From: Nocardia rhizosphaerihabitans
GTDB lineage: Bacteria; Actinomycetota; Actinomycetes; Mycobacteriales; Mycobacteriaceae
Direction: 5' to 3'
DNA length: 64,000 bases
Assembly (NCBI RefSeq): GCF_014646295.1
Contig: NZ_BMNE01000002.1
Span: forward strand, 312,595-376,594
Made by a program: the position numbers and the translations under genes. The notes below the pieces were generated by a model, which searched no databases, had not been told where the DNA came from, and saw only the letters and a list, made by a program, of their open reading frames with translations. Below are positions 29,701 to 41,900 of this stretch, in pieces (within the stretch, counting starts at the first letter, position 1; each line of letters begins with the position of its first letter).

Positions 29701-32700
29701 TGTACGGCCCCACCGAGGCCGCGGTCGACGTCACCTTCCACGAGGTCGTCGACACTGATGTCGTCACCGTGCCGATCGGTGAGCCCGTCCACAACACCCG
29801 CGTCTACGTGCTCGACGAGCGGTTGCGGCCGGTCCCGGTTGGCGTCCCCGGTGAGCTCTACCTCGCCGGCGCCCAGCTCGCCCGCGGCTACGCGGGTCGC
29901 GCGGATCTGACCGCCGACCGCTTCGTCGCCGACCCGTTCGCGGTGGTTGGTGCGGCGACTCCCGAGAGCCCCGCAGGCTCACGCGCCACCGACTCGTCCC
30001 CGACGGCCGGTATGGGCTCGCGCATGTACCGCACCGGTGACCTGGTCGCCTGGACCGCAGACGGCGAGCTGGAGTACTTGGGCCGCACCGACTTCCAGGT
30101 GAAGCTGCGCGGTCTGCGGATCGAGCTCGGTGAGATCGAGGCCGCGCTGGCCGCTCTGGACGAGGTCGCGCAGGCAGCGGTCGTCGTCCGCGACGAGCTG
30201 CTCGTGGCCTATCTGGTCGCGGCGACGGACATCGACACCGAGGCGGTGAAGGCAGCTCTCACCCGCACGCTGCCCGCCTACATGGTCCCCGCGGCGTTCG
30301 TCGAACTCGACGCGTTCCCGTTCAATGCCTCCGGCAAGCTCGACCGCAAGGCACTGCCCGACCCGGTCTTCGAGGCCGCCGTATTCCGCGCCCCGGTCAC
30401 CGAGGTGGAGCGGATCGTGGCGACCACCTTCGCCACCGTGCTCGGTTTCCCCGCCGACCGGGAAGTCGGCCTCGACGACGACTTCTTCGCCCTCGGCGGC
30501 AACTCGCTCAACGCCACCCAGGTCGCGGCCCGCCTCGGCGGCGCCCTCGACACCCAGGTGCCCGTTCGACTGCTGTTCGACGCCCCGACCGTGGCAGCCC
30601 TGGCCGAACGGTCCGTCGCGCTGCGCGGCACCGGCCGTCGCCTGCCGCTCACCACTCGCGAACGCCCGCAACGGATTCCGCTGTCCGCTGCGCAGCGCCG
30701 GATGTGGTTCCTCAACCGCTACCTCGCCGATGCCGACGGCCCCGGCGACGCCGTCGACAACATCCCGGTGGCGCTGCGCCTGGCCGGTGACCTCGACATC
30801 CCCGCCCTCGAAGCGGCCCTCGCCGATGTGGTCGACCGCCACGAAACCCTGCGCACCAGCTACCCCGACGGTCCGGAAGGCGCCGAGCAGCTGATCGCCG
30901 ACACCGCACGCCTCGTGCTGCGGCCGGAGCCGATCACCGAAGCCGACCTGCCCGAGCGCCTGTTGTCCTGCGCCGCGGTCCGATTCGATCTCACCACCGA
31001 GATTCCGGTGCGCGCCGCGTTGTTCGCCGTGGCCGACGAGCACGTCCTCGTGCTGGTGGTCCATCACATCGCCGCCGACGGCTTCTCCCTCGGCCCACTG
31101 GCCGCCGACCTGATGACCGCCTACGCGGCCCGCCGCGACGGCACCGCCCCCGCATGGTCCCCGCTGCCGATCCAGTACGCCGACTACGCGCTCTGGCAGG
31201 ACGAGAACCTCGGCGAGGCAACCGATCCCACCTCCCTCGCCCACACTCAGCTGGCGTTCTGGCGGCGCGGCCTGGCCGGTCTGCCGGAGCAGCTCGAGCT
31301 GCCGACCGACCGTCCTCGCCCCGCCGAGTCCAGCTTCCGTGGCGGCGTGCACCGGTTCCAGATCGACTCCGACCTGCACAGCGAACTGCGTGAACTGGCC
31401 CGCAAGCACGAGGCCACGCTGTTCAGCACTGTGCACGCGGCGCTGGCGGTGCTGCTGGCCCGGCTCTCCGGCGGCAGCGACATCGCCATCGGCACCCCCG
31501 TCGCCGGCCGCGGCGAGGCCGCGCTCGACGGGCTGATCGGCATGTTCGTCAACACCCTCGTGCTGCGCAGCCAGATCGACCCGCGCGCCGAATTCGAGAC
31601 CACCCTCGACGCCGTGCGTGCCGGTGACCTCGACGCCCTTTCCCACGCCGACATCCCGTTCGAGCAGATCGTCGACGCGGTGGACCCGGCCCGGTCCCGC
31701 AACCGCCATCCGCTGTTCCAGGTGGCGCTGGTCCTGCAGAACTTCACCGTGCCCGCACTCGAGGCGGCCGGGCTGAGGGTCGCGCCAGTCGACTTCGACG
31801 TCCCGGTCGCCAAGTTCGACCTGCAGTTCACCGTCCGCGAATCCGACGACGTCGACGGCCGCGCCGACGGCATGGCCATCGAAATCGCCTATGCCACCGA
31901 CCTGTTCGACGCGGGCAGTGTCGCCGTGCTGGCCCGCCGGTTCACCCAGGTGCTGGCCGCCGTCGTCGCCGACCCGACCGTCGTGGTCGGTGACATCCAG
32001 CTGCTCAGCGCCGAGGAACAGCAGCGCACCCTGCACGACTGGGCCACCACCGGCAGCTCGGTGGCCTCGGACACCGAGACCATGCTGGACCGGTTCGCCC
32101 AGGTCGCCGCGGCGAACCCGCATGCCGTCGCGGTCAAGGCTGGTCGCAACGCCCTCACCTACGGTGAGCTCGACGCGTGGTCGAACCGTCTGGCCCGGCG
32201 TCTCGTCGGCGCCGGTGTCGGCCCGGAAGCACTGGTGGCCGTCGCTCTTCCGCGTTCGGTGGAACTGGCCGTCGCACTGCTGGCTGTACTCAAGGCGGGC
32301 GGCGGCTACCTGCCGATCGACCCGAACTACCCGGCCGACCGCATCGAGTACGTCCTCGACGACGCCCGTCCGCTGTGCGCGATCGCCGGCGCCGACACCG
32401 GGCTCGCCCGCGACTGGTTCGGCGGCCCGGTGCTCGACCCCGCCGCCGACACCCTGAGCGGCCACTCGGTCGCACCGCTGACCGCCGCGGACCGCCGCGC
32501 GCCGCTGACCTCGGCGAACACCGCCTACGTCATCTACACCTCCGGCTCCACCGGCCGCCCCAAGGGCGTGGTGATCCCGCACTCGAACGTGCTCGCCCTG
32601 CTGGACAACAGTGCCCGCCACTTCGGCTTCGGCCCGTCGGACGTGTGGACGATGTTCCACTCCTACGCCTTCGACTTCTCGGTGTGGGAACTGTGGGGCG

Positions 32701-35700
32701 CGCTGCTGACCGGCGGCTCGGTGGTCCTGGTCGACTACTTCACCTCGCGCTCGCCCGAGCAGTTCCGTGAGCTGCTGCTCGCCGAGCGGGTGACCGTGCT
32801 CAACCAGACCCCGTCGGCGTTCTACCAGCTCATCGCCGCCGATCTCGCCGCGGAGCCCGCTCAGTACGCGCTGCGCACGGTGATCTTCGGTGGGGAGGCG
32901 CTGGAACCGCAGCGGCTGTCGGGCTGGTTCGCCCGCTACCCGCACTCGCCCCGCCTGGTGAACATGTACGGCATCACCGAGACCACGGTGCACGCCTCCT
33001 ACCGGGAGATCACGCCGGACACCGGATCGGCCAGCGTGATCGGCAGTGCGCTCGCGGGACTGACCGTGCGCGTGCTGGATTCGCGTCTGCGCCCGGTCCC
33101 CGTCGGTGTGCCCGGCGAAATCTATGTCTCCGGAGTGCAATTGGCGCGCGGCTACCTCGCTCGTCCCGCGCTGACCGCGAGCCGGTTCGTCGCCGACGCG
33201 TACGGCGCGCCGGGCAGCCTGGCCTACCGCTCGGGCGACCTGGCCCGCTGGACAGCCTTCGGCGATCTCGAGTACCTGGGCCGCGCCGACCAGCAGGTCA
33301 ACCTGCGTGGTTTCCGCGTCGAGCTCGGCGAGATCGAAGCCGCGCTGCTGCACAGCTCGGTGGCTCCGCGCGAGGTCGCGGTGCTGGTGCGCACCGACCT
33401 GGTCGACGAGCCCCGGATCGTGGCCTACCTGGTCGCCGGCCCGGACACCGGGCGCATCGACGCCGCCGCCCTCCGCCAGGAACTGGCCCGCACGCTGCCC
33501 GAGCACATGCTCCCGGCCGCCGTCGTGCCCGTCGAGCGCATCCCGTTGACCGTCAACGGAAAGCTGGACCGGGCCGCACTGCCCGCACCGGTCTTCGAGA
33601 CCACCGTCTACCGCAAGCCGGCCACGGTGACCGAGGAGATCATCGCCGCGGTCTACGCCGAGGTGCTCGGCCGCACCGCCGCCGACGATCAGCCGATCGG
33701 CGCCGACGACGATTTCTTCGCCCTCGGCGGCAGCTCGCTGCTCGCCGCCAAGGCGGTCGCCCGGATCGGTGCGGCGCTGGACCGGCGCATCGGCGTGCGG
33801 ACCCTGTTCGAGACACCGCGCGTCGGCGAGCTGGCCGCCGCCGTGGACACGCAGGCGAAGGTCGACCGGCCCGCCCTTGTCGGCCGGGCCCGCCCCGAGC
33901 AGCTGCCGCTCTCGCCCGCGCAGCAGCGGATGTGGTTCCTGAACCGCTTCGACCGCGCCTCGGTGGCCTACAACATCCCGTTCGCCTTGCGCCTGTCCGG
34001 TGATCTCGATATCGCCGCGCTGCAAGCCGCGGTCGCCGATCTGGTCGCCCGCCACGAATCGCTGCGCACCGTGTACCCGGAGTTCGACGGCGCACCCGTG
34101 CAGTCGATCATGTCTGCTGCCCAAGCGGTTCCGTCGCTCGAGCCGATCGCTGTCACCGAGGCCGAGCTGCCCGGCGCCATCCGCGATCTGGCCACGACTA
34201 CCTTCGACGTCACCGCCGAGATCCCGGTCCGGCTGCGCCTGTTCCAGGTGAGGGCTGTATCCGGTGGTGATGCGTTCGAGGGTCCTGCGGGGTCACGCAC
34301 CGCAGGCGGAATCGTCGCGGGCGAGTTCGTGCTCGCCGCCGTCCTGCACCACATCGCCGCCGACGGCTCCTCCATTGCCCCGTTCGTCGCCGACCTGATG
34401 CGCGCCTACACCGCGCGTCTCGCCGACACCGCCCCCTGCTGGTCGCCGCCCGCGGTGCAGTTCGCCGATTACGCGCTGTGGCAGCGCGAGCTGCTCGGTG
34501 ACGAAGCGGACCCGGAATCCGTTGCCGCCCAGCAGGTCGGCTACTGGCAGACCCAGCTTGCCGGCTTGCCCGATCAGCTGACCCTGCCGACCGACCGGCC
34601 TCGCCCGGCCCGGCAGAGCCTGCGCGGCGACAAGGTGAGCTTCACCGTCGACGCCGATCTGCACGCCGCGCTCGTCGCTCTCGGCCGTAGCTCGGGTGCC
34701 ACCCTGTTCATGGTGGTGCACGCGGCCTTCGCCGCCCTGCTGGCCCGCCTCTCGGGTACCGCCGACATCGCCGTCGGCACCCCGAACGCGGGCCGCGGCG
34801 AAGCCGAGCTCGACGAGGTCATCGGCATGTTCGTCAACACCCTGGTGCTGCGCACCCAGGTCGCGGCCGACGCGCCTTTCACCGATCTGCTCGGCGCCGC
34901 CCGCACCGCCGACATCGCCGCGTTCTCGCACGCCGACGTGCCGTTCGAGCGTCTGGTCGAGGTCCTCAACCCGGCTCGCTCGACCGCCCGGCACCCGCTG
35001 TTCCAGGTCGGCTACTCGTTCCAGAACCACGAGCGCGGTCAGCTCGAGCTGCCGGGATTGACCGTCTCCGACATCGAATTCGATTCCGGCGTCGCCCAAT
35101 TCGACCTGCACCTGTTCGCCCTGGATCACTACACCGCCGACGGTGCCCCCGCCGGTATCGAGATGGCGCTGGGCTACGCGACCGACCTGTTCGACGCGGG
35201 TACCGCCGAACGGTTCGCCGAGCAGCTGCGAAGGGTGCTCGAATCCGTCACCGCCGCACCGGAAACCGTCGTCGGCGATCTCGATCTGCTCGGCGCCGAC
35301 CGCACCCTGGTGCTCGACACCTGGAACGCCACCGCGCACCCGGTCGAACGCACCACCCTGGCTGACCTCGGCGCCCGCCAGGCCGCCGCCACCCCGGCCG
35401 CGCTCGCCCTGGTGGACGGCGAGACCGGCGAATCGCTCGACTACGCCGCGTTCGACGCCCGCGTCAACCGGATCGCCCGGCTGCTGATCGCCGAACGCGT
35501 CGGCCCGGAACGCACCGTCGTCCTGGCCATGCGGCGCGGTCTCGACCTCGTGATCGCCATGCACGCGGTCGTGCGGGCGGGCGGCGCGTACGTGCCGATC
35601 GACCCCGATCACCCGGTCGACCGCATCGCCTACATCGTGTCGACCGCAGCCCCGCTGTGCGTCCTCACCACCGCAGCCGACGGCCTGCCGCTCGCCGTCG

Positions 35701-38700
35701 ATGTGCCGGTGTTCGAACTGGATCACCGGGCGCTGGAAGGACTCTCGGACCACCCGGTCTCCGATGCCGAACGCATCGCACCGCTGCGCCCCGAGCACCC
35801 CGCCTACGTGATCTTCACCTCCGGCTCGACCGGCCTGCCCAAGGGCGTCACCGTGCCGCACGCCGCGATCGTCAACCAGCTGGCCTGGCTGCACGACCGC
35901 TTCACCATGACCGGCACCGACCGGGTCCTCCTGAAGACCCCCGCCACCTTCGACCTGTCGGTATGGGAGTTCTGGTCGCCCCTGACCTCCGGCGGCGCGC
36001 TGATCGTCACCCGCCCCGGCGACGAACGCGACCCGGATCGCCTGCGCACCACGATGACCCGCCACGGCGTCACAGTCCTGCACGCGGTCCCATCGCTGGT
36101 CGGCATGCTGCTGGCCACCGAAGCCGGACTGCCGGAGTCCCTACGCGCCGTCCTCGCCATCGGCGAAGCGCTCCCTGCCACCACGGCCGCCCAGTTCCGC
36201 GCCACCGGCACCGCAGCCCGCCTCCACAACCTGTACGGGCCGACCGAGGCGGCAGTGTCCATCACCGAATACGAAGTGGCACAGGACGCCACGCACGTGG
36301 TTCCGATCGGCACCCCGGCCTGGAACAGCGCCCTCTACGTCCTCGACGCCCGCCTTCGCCCGGTACCCATCGGGGTCGCAGGCGAGCTGTACCTGGCCGG
36401 CGACCAACTGGCACGCGGTTACCACGGCCGCCAGGCCCTCACCGCCGACCGCTTCGTCGCCAACCCGTTCGGAGTCCCTGCGCGCGGCGTCGAATCGGCG
36501 GCCGCCCTCGGCTCGCCCACGTCGGTGACTACTTCCACGGCGGCTGGAATCGGCAGCCACCACGGTTCCCGGATGTACCGCACCGGCGACATCGTCCGCC
36601 GGCGTGCTGACGGCACCCTCGAATACCTCGAGCGCGCCGACTTCCAGGTGAAGATCGGTGGGTTCCGCATAGAACTCGGCGAGGTCGAGACGGCGTTGCT
36701 GCGGTGCGCGGGAGTGCGTGCCGCGGTCGCGATCGCCAAGACCGACGAGCGGGCCGGTTCGCGCCTGATCGCCTACGCCGCTGTCACCGATCTGACCGCC
36801 GGCGACGAGCCGGCGATCGCGGCCCGGCTACGGGGCGAACTCGCCGCCGAGCTGCCCGCGTACATGGTGCCCGCGGCACTGGTCGTGCTCGACGCGCTGC
36901 CACTCAATGCCAATGGCAAGGTCGACCGGGCCCGGCTACCCGAGCCCGAGTTTGCCGAGGCGGCTTACCGCGCACCGGTCACCGCGACCGAACAGCTGGT
37001 CGCGCAGACCTTCGCCGAGGTGATCGGCTGCGCGAGCGCAGGCCTCGACGACGACTTCTTCGCCCTCGGCGGCAACTCGCTGATGGCGACCCGCCTCGCG
37101 GCGCGGCTCGGCGCAGCGCTGGGCGCGCAGGTACCGGTGGCCGCGGTGTTCGATGCCCCGACCGTGGCCGCGCTGGCCGAACGGCTCGGCGGCATCGACC
37201 GCTCGATCGCCCGTCCGCCGCTGACCCGGCGCACCGGTGACGGCCCGGCGATGCTCTCGCCCGCGCAGCAGCGCATGTGGGTGCTGCACCAGCTCTCGCC
37301 CCAGTCGGCGGCCTATCACATCCCGGCCGCCATCCGGCTCACCGGCGACCTCGACCTGCCCGCCCTGCAATCGGCGGTCGGCGACCTGCTGGCGCGTCAC
37401 GACACCCTGCGCACCCGCTACCCCGATACCGCAGCGGGTCCGGTCCAGCAGGTCATGCCGGCCTGGTCCGCCGCGGTCGAGCTGACCCCGATCCCGGTCG
37501 CGCCCGCGGACGTCGAGGCCAGGATCGCCGCCCTGGTCGCGCAGCCGTTCGACATCACTGCCGCACCGCCGGTCCGGGTGGCGCTCTACGGTCTCGGCAC
37601 AGCGTCCGACAGTGGCGCCACTCCCGAAGGCTCTCCGTCGTCACGTCCCGCTTCCGAGCCCACCGGTCGTGGCGGTGACTACGTCCTCGTCGTCGTGGTG
37701 CACCACATCAGCGCCGACGGCTACTCCATCGCGCCCCTCACCCGGGACCTGGTGCGCGCCTACGTCGATCGCACCGAAGGCCGCGAACCCGGCTGGGCGC
37801 CACTGGAAATCCAGTACAGCGACTTCAGCGCCTGGCAGCACGAGCTGCTCGGCACCGACAGCGACCCGGACAGCGTGCTCACCCAGCAGCTGACCTACTG
37901 GACCCGCGAACTGACCGGTGCGCCCGAACTGCTCGCCCTGCCCACCGACCGCCCCCGCGCCACCCGGCGCGAGATGCGCGGTGCGGCCGAGCAGTTCGAG
38001 GTCGACGCCGAGCTCACCCGCCGGCTCGACGAGGTGGCACGCGCCAACGGAACCACCCTGTTCACGCTGGTACACAGCGCCTTGGCGGTGCTGCTGGCCA
38101 AGCAGTCCGGCAGTGCCGACATCACTATCGGCGCACCGGTGGCAGGCCGCGGTGCCCGCGAACTCGACGACCTGGTCGGCATGTTCGTCAACACCGTCGT
38201 CCTGCGCACCGAAGTGGATTCGCGGGCGCCGTTCACCGACTTGCTCGCCCAGGCCAGGCGGCGTGACCTCGCCGCCATCGCGCACGCCGACGTCCCGTTC
38301 GAGCAGGTCGTCGACGCCATGGGCCGGACCCGCTCCGGTGCGTACACCCCGCTGTTCCAGGTGATGCTCACCTTCCAGAACATGCCGCCGGGCGGCATCG
38401 AGCTACCCGGGCTGCACGTGCAGACCCTGGACCCCGGACTCGGCGAAGCCAAGTTCGACCTGCACCTGACCGCCCTGCAGCGCTACGACGACGACGGCGC
38501 ACTCGACGGGCTCGACATGCACTTCGGGTACGCCACAGATCTTTTCGACGCATCCACCATCCGGGTACTGGCCGAGCGGTTCCGCAAGGTCCTCGCGGCC
38601 GTCGCGGCCGACCCGAGCGTGGTGGTGCGGGCGATCGACGTGCGCACCGACGCGGAGCAGACACCGCGTCCGCGCACCTACACCATTGCCGATCTGCCGG

Positions 38701-38993
38701 GCCTCGTCGGCTCGGCGGCCCGGCTCGCGCCGGCGACCGTGGCATTCGCCCACGGCGAGCACGCCATCTCGTTCGCAGCGCTCGACGCCAAACTCACCGC
38801 GGTGAGCAAGGCGATGGGCGCCGCGATGAAACCCGAAGCGCTGGTGAACGTCGCGCTGGCCGGGCTGGTGCCCGGCGTGCTCGCCGCACTCGGCGCGTCC
38901 GGACTCACCACCACTTTGCAAACACTGGTGACCGATGCCGCCGCGGTGATCGCCGGGTCGGGGTCGGCTGACGACACGGAAGGACAACTCTGA
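20760..38993 (+). CDS. Giant non-ribosomal peptide synthetase, five full modules plus terminal C domain
   Basis: This protein of about 6,077 residues has the order C-A-T x5, then C and an adenylation stub. Specificity residues read from the A domains give Ser (A1), unassigned (A2), Ser (A3), Thr (A4) and unassigned (A5). All six C domains keep HHxxxDG, and the five T domains keep [11 protein letters not shown]. No epimerase, thioesterase, reductase or cyclisation domain is present. The first C domain resembles EntF's, which accepts an acyl or aryl group from a separate carrier, so an N-capped Ser-X-Ser-Thr-X peptide is inferred. I start at GTG 20760, five bases after a GGAGG; the frame continues to 20556 without homology. 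The stop overlaps the next start. Several loops hold in-frame insertions. No known product is recognised. Confidence 0.9.
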   Translation: MHGTELGGFSARPQEAEAASAPFPLTPAQLGVWYAQLLDPDVPITIAQYVDITGELDAAVLQQVTAEAAHAYGSPLVRIGESDGVPYQVVDHTIPVETELPLIDLRHHDDPVAAAHEWMRAEFGAPIDLLTDRLVAGAVLRVGEARWFWYLRGHHIVLDGYGAFTNSQRIAELYTARMLGTQAREVVPGDLAELVEGEQRYRESTRFAGDREHWAQRIAGLDSPTGLDTRTAPRAAINLVTGGRLSEKLVDRLETIAATDDSTISAVLLAAFAAYLGRLTDRPDAVLSLPVTARTTAVMRRSAGMLSNIVPLRLPTGAAGSTTTWGELLRAARVEVAGALRHQRYRAEDIRRDAEDDGRPARRALFGPLANFMLFRSDLTLGTTTGRYRVLSTGPIEDLSLNVYYGDRDRVHVDFEANPNLYDADTLARHHSRFLGFLDRLSAADLETSIAAVEVATELELEVSTKIWNATTFDVEAALAERCVAAATLPALFEAQVARTPDAVAVRMAGDDDATMTYRELAQRVNRLARRLRADGIGPESLVALSIRRSPDLVVAMYAVLAAGAAYVPIDPDHPAERIAHILGTAAPAAVLTTTRDGAPGADALPVLAVDALDLTGYADTPLTDAERTAPLRPGHPAYVIFTSGSTGLPKGVAVEHAAIVNRLVWMQHTYRLHGIDVVLQKTPMTFDVSVWEFFWPLQIGATLLLAEPDGHRDPGYLRRVVAEHGVTVAHFVPSMLEAFLAQQEIAERTSLRLVFASGEALPAALAQRLRLLTGARLHNLYGPTEAAVDVTFHEVNDADRVTVPIGAPVFNTRLHVLDSRLRPVPVGAPGELYLSGVQLARGYVGRPELTSGRFVADLTAPGARMYRTGDLVRWTTNGELEYLGRTDFQVKLRGLRIELGEIEAVLEAVEGAVRAVVVVRSDAGVGEQLVAYVVEAEPGTVAVEQLREAALRALPGYMVPAAFVLLDTLPVNASGKLDRKALPAPARTVVAYAEPVGPVEQTVSRVFGEVLGLDRIGRDDDFFALGGNSLVATQVAARLGADLGCRLGVRDLFGATTPARLAAAIAERTDAGISAQLPVLAARPRPELIPLSPAQQRIWFLNRFDPTAPGYNMPFVVRLRGTANLSALVDALTAVVERHEALRTVFPAVDAPGGEVAEQVVCDAGIVRIGEPTTVTAADLDAELARFACAGFDLEREAPFRAHLFVVAEEPYECALAVVLHHIAADGVSLQVLVRDVLTAYQAATAGIEPGWAPLSVQYADYALWQRELLGAEADPQSLASREIAFWERTLAGLPDQLELPFARPRPVESSMRGARTGFTIGAGLHRQLAGLANQAGASLFMVLHTALAVLLARLGGTTDIAIGTGVAGRGDRAIDDLIGMFVNTLVLRTEVDPAASFTAALEHTRETDLAAFAHATVPFDRLVDVVNPARSQSRHPLFQVALNFQAVLDTSFELGGTPVSVHEIELDITKFDLQITLAERHGAAGEPAGIEAVTLYATDLFDEAEIVDLGARFVRLLTAAVAGPETPVGDLPLLSATEQARLTGMRGAPVTATGLLPDLLAAAVAADQDRIAVTDGDRGLTYRELDRASSRLARVLIDGGVGPDDIVAVGIPRSIESVLAVWAIAKAGAAWLPVDPSYPLDRITHMVTDSGARVGLTVSDAQAALPGPTDWLVLDELKLMADCAARSSDPVTDADRVRPLRAQHLAYVIYTSGSTGLPKGVLVTQAGIAGFAAEETDRMFGTPDARVLQVGSPSFDISVMELLLAVNSAATLVIAPMGRHVGADLAQLLAEERVTHALMTPSGLAVLDPAQLDDLRMVMVGGEACPPDLVARWTEGAVPRAFVNAYGPSETTVATNISAPLSAHAPLTLGTPLRGIAQWVLDDRLQPVPAGVPGELYVAGAQVARGYRGRAALTAGRFVACPWEPGARMYRTGDLVRWTAEGTLEYLGRNDDQVKLRGFRIELGEIESALLAQPSVRQAVVLVRADAHRGDQLVAYLVPANADSAVQRGVAEVREAVGFTGIDVDQNAVVSREVVPPIEVDVAAIEAVLRGSLAAHMVPSAFVVVDALPLTPNGKLDRRALPEPVFAARAFRAPAAGAETVVARVFGEVLGVERVGADDDFFALGGNSLVATQVVARLGAALGVTVSLKVLFEASTVTALAARLGTGETAEIRVPLVAGERPQRIPLSYAQQRMWFLNQFDADSVADNIAAAIRLTGTLDHAAMTAAVAAVFARHEALRTRYPSVDGIPFQQVLAAEQLTITLEPEAVAPATLGDRIRAVAAVPFAVDQEPPVRLHLLRTAPDEHVLVLVLHHIAADGWSVAPLTRDVMVAYAAHLAGTAPRWTPLPVQYADFALWQRAALGAEDDPDSPMARQIGFWTTELADLPDLLALPADRPRPAVASGRGARHTFAVPAAITDRLRALAADTQASLFMVLHAAFAATLAKLSGQQDISIGTPVAGRGDQALDELVGMFVNTLVLRTQVRPAATFAELVGTVRDGDLRALANTDVTFDRLVEALNPERSTARHPLFQVMLDFQNNTRTELELAGLTASEIEIDTYTAKFDLQLTLRETADGLLARFEYATDLFDAQTITDFGTRLLRVLDTVTADPSVVIGDIDLLGAAERTRILDTWNATEYPVDESMTLVSLFAAQAARTPGAIALTCEDESLAHPSPDHHPSSSHAVTLTYSDFAERVNRLARLLISIGVRPDRTVAIGMHRSTDLVVAIYAVLAAGGAYVPLDPEHPAERLADVIDAADPVCVLTRSVDELDLSATTSVPVLEFEQLDTADYPAEPITDADRLTTLTPANAAYLIFTSGSTGKPKGVVVSHAAIVNRLVWMQDAYRLTAADTVLQKTPATFDVSVWEFFWPLQIGAQLVLARPGGHRDPAYLAGLIDRRSVTVAHFVPSMLSVFVAALEAASTGSGAVAGAASSSGPAADMPDMVAGRCASLRTVFASGEALPPAPAQLLRRLTGTAVHNLYGPTEAAVDVTFHEVVDTDVVTVPIGEPVHNTRVYVLDERLRPVPVGVPGELYLAGAQLARGYAGRADLTADRFVADPFAVVGAATPESPAGSRATDSSPTAGMGSRMYRTGDLVAWTADGELEYLGRTDFQVKLRGLRIELGEIEAALAALDEVAQAAVVVRDELLVAYLVAATDIDTEAVKAALTRTLPAYMVPAAFVELDAFPFNASGKLDRKALPDPVFEAAVFRAPVTEVERIVATTFATVLGFPADREVGLDDDFFALGGNSLNATQVAARLGGALDTQVPVRLLFDAPTVAALAERSVALRGTGRRLPLTTRERPQRIPLSAAQRRMWFLNRYLADADGPGDAVDNIPVALRLAGDLDIPALEAALADVVDRHETLRTSYPDGPEGAEQLIADTARLVLRPEPITEADLPERLLSCAAVRFDLTTEIPVRAALFAVADEHVLVLVVHHIAADGFSLGPLAADLMTAYAARRDGTAPAWSPLPIQYADYALWQDENLGEATDPTSLAHTQLAFWRRGLAGLPEQLELPTDRPRPAESSFRGGVHRFQIDSDLHSELRELARKHEATLFSTVHAALAVLLARLSGGSDIAIGTPVAGRGEAALDGLIGMFVNTLVLRSQIDPRAEFETTLDAVRAGDLDALSHADIPFEQIVDAVDPARSRNRHPLFQVALVLQNFTVPALEAAGLRVAPVDFDVPVAKFDLQFTVRESDDVDGRADGMAIEIAYATDLFDAGSVAVLARRFTQVLAAVVADPTVVVGDIQLLSAEEQQRTLHDWATTGSSVASDTETMLDRFAQVAAANPHAVAVKAGRNALTYGELDAWSNRLARRLVGAGVGPEALVAVALPRSVELAVALLAVLKAGGGYLPIDPNYPADRIEYVLDDARPLCAIAGADTGLARDWFGGPVLDPAADTLSGHSVAPLTAADRRAPLTSANTAYVIYTSGSTGRPKGVVIPHSNVLALLDNSARHFGFGPSDVWTMFHSYAFDFSVWELWGALLTGGSVVLVDYFTSRSPEQFRELLLAERVTVLNQTPSAFYQLIAADLAAEPAQYALRTVIFGGEALEPQRLSGWFARYPHSPRLVNMYGITETTVHASYREITPDTGSASVIGSALAGLTVRVLDSRLRPVPVGVPGEIYVSGVQLARGYLARPALTASRFVADAYGAPGSLAYRSGDLARWTAFGDLEYLGRADQQVNLRGFRVELGEIEAALLHSSVAPREVAVLVRTDLVDEPRIVAYLVAGPDTGRIDAAALRQELARTLPEHMLPAAVVPVERIPLTVNGKLDRAALPAPVFETTVYRKPATVTEEIIAAVYAEVLGRTAADDQPIGADDDFFALGGSSLLAAKAVARIGAALDRRIGVRTLFETPRVGELAAAVDTQAKVDRPALVGRARPEQLPLSPAQQRMWFLNRFDRASVAYNIPFALRLSGDLDIAALQAAVADLVARHESLRTVYPEFDGAPVQSIMSAAQAVPSLEPIAVTEAELPGAIRDLATTTFDVTAEIPVRLRLFQVRAVSGGDAFEGPAGSRTAGGIVAGEFVLAAVLHHIAADGSSIAPFVADLMRAYTARLADTAPCWSPPAVQFADYALWQRELLGDEADPESVAAQQVGYWQTQLAGLPDQLTLPTDRPRPARQSLRGDKVSFTVDADLHAALVALGRSSGATLFMVVHAAFAALLARLSGTADIAVGTPNAGRGEAELDEVIGMFVNTLVLRTQVAADAPFTDLLGAARTADIAAFSHADVPFERLVEVLNPARSTARHPLFQVGYSFQNHERGQLELPGLTVSDIEFDSGVAQFDLHLFALDHYTADGAPAGIEMALGYATDLFDAGTAERFAEQLRRVLESVTAAPETVVGDLDLLGADRTLVLDTWNATAHPVERTTLADLGARQAAATPAALALVDGETGESLDYAAFDARVNRIARLLIAERVGPERTVVLAMRRGLDLVIAMHAVVRAGGAYVPIDPDHPVDRIAYIVSTAAPLCVLTTAADGLPLAVDVPVFELDHRALEGLSDHPVSDAERIAPLRPEHPAYVIFTSGSTGLPKGVTVPHAAIVNQLAWLHDRFTMTGTDRVLLKTPATFDLSVWEFWSPLTSGGALIVTRPGDERDPDRLRTTMTRHGVTVLHAVPSLVGMLLATEAGLPESLRAVLAIGEALPATTAAQFRATGTAARLHNLYGPTEAAVSITEYEVAQDATHVVPIGTPAWNSALYVLDARLRPVPIGVAGELYLAGDQLARGYHGRQALTADRFVANPFGVPARGVESAAALGSPTSVTTSTAAGIGSHHGSRMYRTGDIVRRRADGTLEYLERADFQVKIGGFRIELGEVETALLRCAGVRAAVAIAKTDERAGSRLIAYAAVTDLTAGDEPAIAARLRGELAAELPAYMVPAALVVLDALPLNANGKVDRARLPEPEFAEAAYRAPVTATEQLVAQTFAEVIGCASAGLDDDFFALGGNSLMATRLAARLGAALGAQVPVAAVFDAPTVAALAERLGGIDRSIARPPLTRRTGDGPAMLSPAQQRMWVLHQLSPQSAAYHIPAAIRLTGDLDLPALQSAVGDLLARHDTLRTRYPDTAAGPVQQVMPAWSAAVELTPIPVAPADVEARIAALVAQPFDITAAPPVRVALYGLGTASDSGATPEGSPSSRPASEPTGRGGDYVLVVVVHHISADGYSIAPLTRDLVRAYVDRTEGREPGWAPLEIQYSDFSAWQHELLGTDSDPDSVLTQQLTYWTRELTGAPELLALPTDRPRATRREMRGAAEQFEVDAELTRRLDEVARANGTTLFTLVHSALAVLLAKQSGSADITIGAPVAGRGARELDDLVGMFVNTVVLRTEVDSRAPFTDLLAQARRRDLAAIAHADVPFEQVVDAMGRTRSGAYTPLFQVMLTFQNMPPGGIELPGLHVQTLDPGLGEAKFDLHLTALQRYDDDGALDGLDMHFGYATDLFDASTIRVLAERFRKVLAAVAADPSVVVRAIDVRTDAEQTPRPRTYTIADLPGLVGSAARLAPATVAFAHGEHAISFAALDAKLTAVSKAMGAAMKPEALVNVALAGLVPGVLAALGASGLTTTLQTLVTDAAAVIAGSGSADDTEGQL
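20820..23970 (+). other. NRPS module 1: C(EntF-like)-A(Ser)-T
   Basis: The C domain has [11 protein letters not shown] and [10 protein letters not shown], close to the EntF first C domain. The A domain pocket reads D-V-W-H-F-S-L-V-D-K, identical to the EntF serine code, with the invariant Lys in NASGKLDRK. The carrier site is [11 protein letters not shown] near 23818-23853. Confidence 0.85.
24000..27270 (+). other. NRPS module 2: C-A(unassigned)-T
   Basis: The C domain is of the ordinary L-to-L type with HHIAADGVS. The A pocket reads D-I-M-L-M-G-A-V-A-K. I recall no exact match; the GAV ending is shared with some aromatic (Trp-like) codes. The stretch between A9 and A10 (about 26760-26900) is longer than in the other modules. 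Confidence 0.75.
28756..28815 (+). repeat. In-frame insertion near the start of NRPS A3
   Basis: Relative to A1, A3 gains about 13 residues ([15 protein letters not shown]) before its first core motif. The DNA ends in CATCGAGTCACGCT, similar to other inserts. Confidence 0.4.
29509..29612 (+). repeat. In-frame insertion inside NRPS A3
   Basis: About 26 Ala/Ser/Gly-rich residues separate SMLSVFVAA from [12 protein letters not shown], which adjoin almost directly in A1. The insert is low-complexity and must lie in a surface loop. Confidence 0.45.
29943..30014 (+). repeat. In-frame insertion between motifs A6 and A7 of NRPS A3
   Basis: About 21 residues containing [12 protein letters not shown] split RFVADPF from MYRTGD. 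The DNA core at 29964-29987 matches, codon for codon, the cores at 34278-34301 and 37626-37649. Confidence 0.55.
30650..33850 (+). other. NRPS module 4: C-A(Thr)-T
   Basis: The C domain has HHIAADGFS. The A pocket reads D-F-W-N-I-G-M-V-H-K, the standard threonine code. The carrier site is [12 protein letters not shown]. Confidence 0.85.
34249..34323 (+). repeat. In-frame insertion in the C domain of NRPS module 5
   Basis: About 20 residues containing [12 protein letters not shown] lie just before the HHIAADG motif. EGPAGSR aligns with ESPAGSR of the A3 insert, including an identical TCACGC. Confidence 0.55.
36472..36573 (+). repeat. In-frame insertion between motifs A6 and A7 of NRPS A5
   Basis: About 27 Ala/Ser/Thr-rich residues sit at exactly the same loop as the A3 insert, between RFVANPFG and SRMYRTGD. 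Confidence 0.45.
37230..38990 (+). other. NRPS module 6: terminal C domain plus adenylation stub
   Basis: The C domain is complete, with HHISADGYS and a 24-residue loop insertion. About 90 residues follow that resemble only the amino end of an A domain ([19 protein letters not shown]), and then the protein stops. There is no T domain after it. Confidence 0.8.
37601..37676 (+). repeat. In-frame insertion in the C domain of NRPS module 6
   Basis: About 24 residues containing [12 protein letters not shown] lie just before HHISADG, the same loop as in module 5. ATPEG.P.SR aligns with [10 protein letters not shown] of the A3 insert. The DNA CTCTCCGTCGTCACG also resembles the RNHGG repeat. Confidence 0.55.
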
Positions 38994-41900
38994 TGTCGCA
39001 CACGGATTCGGTCACGGCCGCTGTCTCGATCGACGCGTTGCTGCGTGACCCCGAGGACGAGCGCAGGCGTGACCCGGCGACGTTGCTCGCCGCTTTCACC
39101 ACCCAGCTCCGCCACGACCCCGACGCTGTCGCGGTGCGTGCGGGCAAGACCGAGCTCAGTTACGGGGAGCTCGGCGAACGGGTCGACGCGCTGGCGGCCT
39201 GCCTGGCCGCACGTGGCGTCGGACCGGAAACCACCGTCGCGGTGTCGCTGCCGCGCTCGGTCGAGCTGGTTGTCGCCGTGCACGCGGTGATCGCCGCTGG
39301 CGGCGCGTTCGTCCTGCTCGACCCCGACGCCCCCGCCGACGTGCGGCAGCGCACGGTGTCGCTGGCCGCGCCCGTGCTGATGATCACCGAGCCGGGCGCA
39401 CCCCATCCCAACGGTGTCCCGGCCCTGGCGATCGACACCGAACCCGTCGGTGACATCGCGGCCGACGAGCTACCGGGGCCGGGCGCCGACAATCCCGCCT
39501 ACCTCGTAGTCGACGTGGCGGCCGCGAGCGCTGTCGTCGTCGGACACCGCGCCGCACAAGCCAATTCGGTGTGGCGCCAGCGGCTCTGCGGTGTCGGTTC
39601 CGGTGACGCCGTGCTCTGGCACGCGCCGCTGACCGGTCAGGCGACGGTGGGGGAGATGCTGCTCGCCCTGCAGACCGGAGCCACCCTCGTTCTCCCGACG
39701 AGCGACTCCCTGGCCCGCACGATCTCCGAGACCGGTATCACCGCGGCCTGTTTCGATCCCGATCAGCTCGCCGCGCTCGCCGCGCTGCCCGATGCCGAGG
39801 AGCGTCTCGATTCCCTGCGCATCGTGCTCAGCTGCGGCGCACCGCTGCCCGCCAAGACCGCCGCCGCCCTGCGCGCCGTGAGCGGCGCGACCCTGTGGCA
39901 CGTCTACGGCAGGCCCGAGACCGCGGGGGAGGTCGTGGCCCACGAGGTCACCGGCGCCGACCTCGAGGTGGTGCCGCTCGGCTCGGCCGCCGACGACGTC
40001 GAACTGCTGATCCTCGACGAGCACCTGTGCCCGGTCCCCGACGGTGAAGTCGGCGAACTCTATGTCTCCGGTGTGCAATTGGCGCGCGGCTACCTCGGCA
40101 GGCAGGCCACCGCGGCGACCTTCCTTGCCAACCCGATCGGCCCGGTCGACGACCGGATGTTCGCCACCGGCGACCTCGTGCGCCGCAGGCCGCCGGGCGA
40201 CGGCTGGACCGCGGAACTCGAGTTCGTCGGCCGCGTCGACGATCGCGACCAGCTCGGGTCCGAGGCGCCGCGCCTGGGCGGACTCCCTGGCGAGCTGCTG
40301 CTCGACGAGTTCGAAGCGCAGGCCGCCGCGACCCCTTTCGACCCGGCGGTCGTGTACGCCCCGAGCACGGGTGACCCGGCCTCGATCATCACCTACGGCG
40401 ACCTGGACCGGCGCACCAACCAGCTGGCCCGGCATCTGACCGCGCTCGGCATCGGCCCGGAATCCGCTGTGCTCGTGGATGTTCCGCGCTCGGTGGAGCT
40501 GATCGTCGCGATGTACGCCGTCCTCAAAGCGGGCGGAGCCGTTGTCCCCGTCGACACCGCGACTGCCGTCTTACCGCCGGTCGCGAACCCCGCGCTCGTG
40601 CTGACCGTGCGCGACCGCGATCACGTGGCGCTGTACGACATTCCGGCCGTCGTCATGGACGGAGTGCCGCTCGCCGACTACTCCGACGAACCGATCACCC
40701 GCGCCGAACGCCGCGCGCCCGTACTGCCGGAGCATCCCGCGTTCGTCCTGTATCCGCACGGCGCGACCCAGGGCATCACGATCAGCCACATCGCCGCGGT
40801 GCACCGGCTGACCGGCGTCCAGGGCCGCCACGCCTTCACCAACCGTGACGTCTACCTGCACCAGGCGTCCATCGGCGAGGTCACCGAATGGCACGGCTAT
40901 GTGCTGCCGTTGCGGGTCGGCGCGACCGTCGTCCTCACCGAACCACCCGATCCGGTGCGGTTAGCAGGCCTGGTCGCCGACTACGGCGTGACCACGGCCG
41001 ACTTCACCCCGCAGCGGCTGGCCGCCTTCACCGAGCACGTCCACCGGGCGGGCCTGCGCGCAGAGATCGCCTCGTTGCGCAGCGTCGTCGTCCTCGGCGC
41101 GCCGCTCACCGCGGCCGAGGTCCGTGCCTTCGGCGCGGTGACGGGCGCCCGGCTGCACCACGACTACGGCCGGGCCGAGGCCACTGTCACCCTCACCTAT
41201 CCGCCCGCACCGCGCACCGACACCCCCGAGCCGCCCGCCGTGCGGGTGCGCGAATGGAACCGCCGCGTCTACGTGCTCGACCCGCGCCTGCGGCCGACCA
41301 GTCCCGGTGTCGCGGGCGAGCTGTACCTGTCCGGCGCGCAACTGGCCCGCGGATATCGCGACGACCCGGTGGCGACCGCCGATCGTTTCGTGTCCAACCC
41401 GTTCGGGATCCCCGGCGAGCGCATGTTCCGCACCGGCGAGCTGGCTCGCTGGGAAATCGACGGCACCACAGCGGCATTGGTTCGCCTCGGTACCGCCGAC
41501 GTGCCGAAAACCGGCGCACTGGAATCGACCCTGGGGCGGGGCGCGAGCATGCGGGCCAGGATCGGCGCCGGGATCGGCGGGCGGATCGCCGAATTGTCCC
41601 GCAGGCATGCGGTCCCGCCGTTCGCGGTGGTGCGCGCGGCGATGACGGTCATGCTCGCCTGGCAGGCGGGCACCGCGATCGCGGGCGCCACCACCCTCGC
41701 CGAAATCCTGTGCTCCGAACCAGATCCCATGGTCGCCTCGGCCACCGCCGCCACCAGTGAGTCGTGCGCGGTCACCGGCCCGCTGGGCGAGGTGACACTG
41801 AGCTACCTCGACACCGGCGCGTTCGACATCCCGGGTCTCGAACTCACCGCCATGCGCTTCGACGGCTCGACCGTGGCCGACGGCGTGCACTTCATCGTCT

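Larger units (their letters stand above)
27290..30630 (+). other. NRPS module 3: C-A(Ser)-T
   Basis: The C domain has HHIAADGWS. The A pocket again reads D-V-W-H-F-S-L-V-D-K (Ser). This A domain carries three in-frame insertions relative to A1. Confidence 0.82.
33880..37200 (+). other. NRPS module 5: C-A(unassigned)-T
   Basis: The C domain has HHIAADGSS and one loop insertion. The A pocket reads D-L-W-H-L-I-L-V-S-K, resembling the serine code only partly. The core motif GRxDxQVKxRG is altered to [11 protein letters not shown]. Confidence 0.75.
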
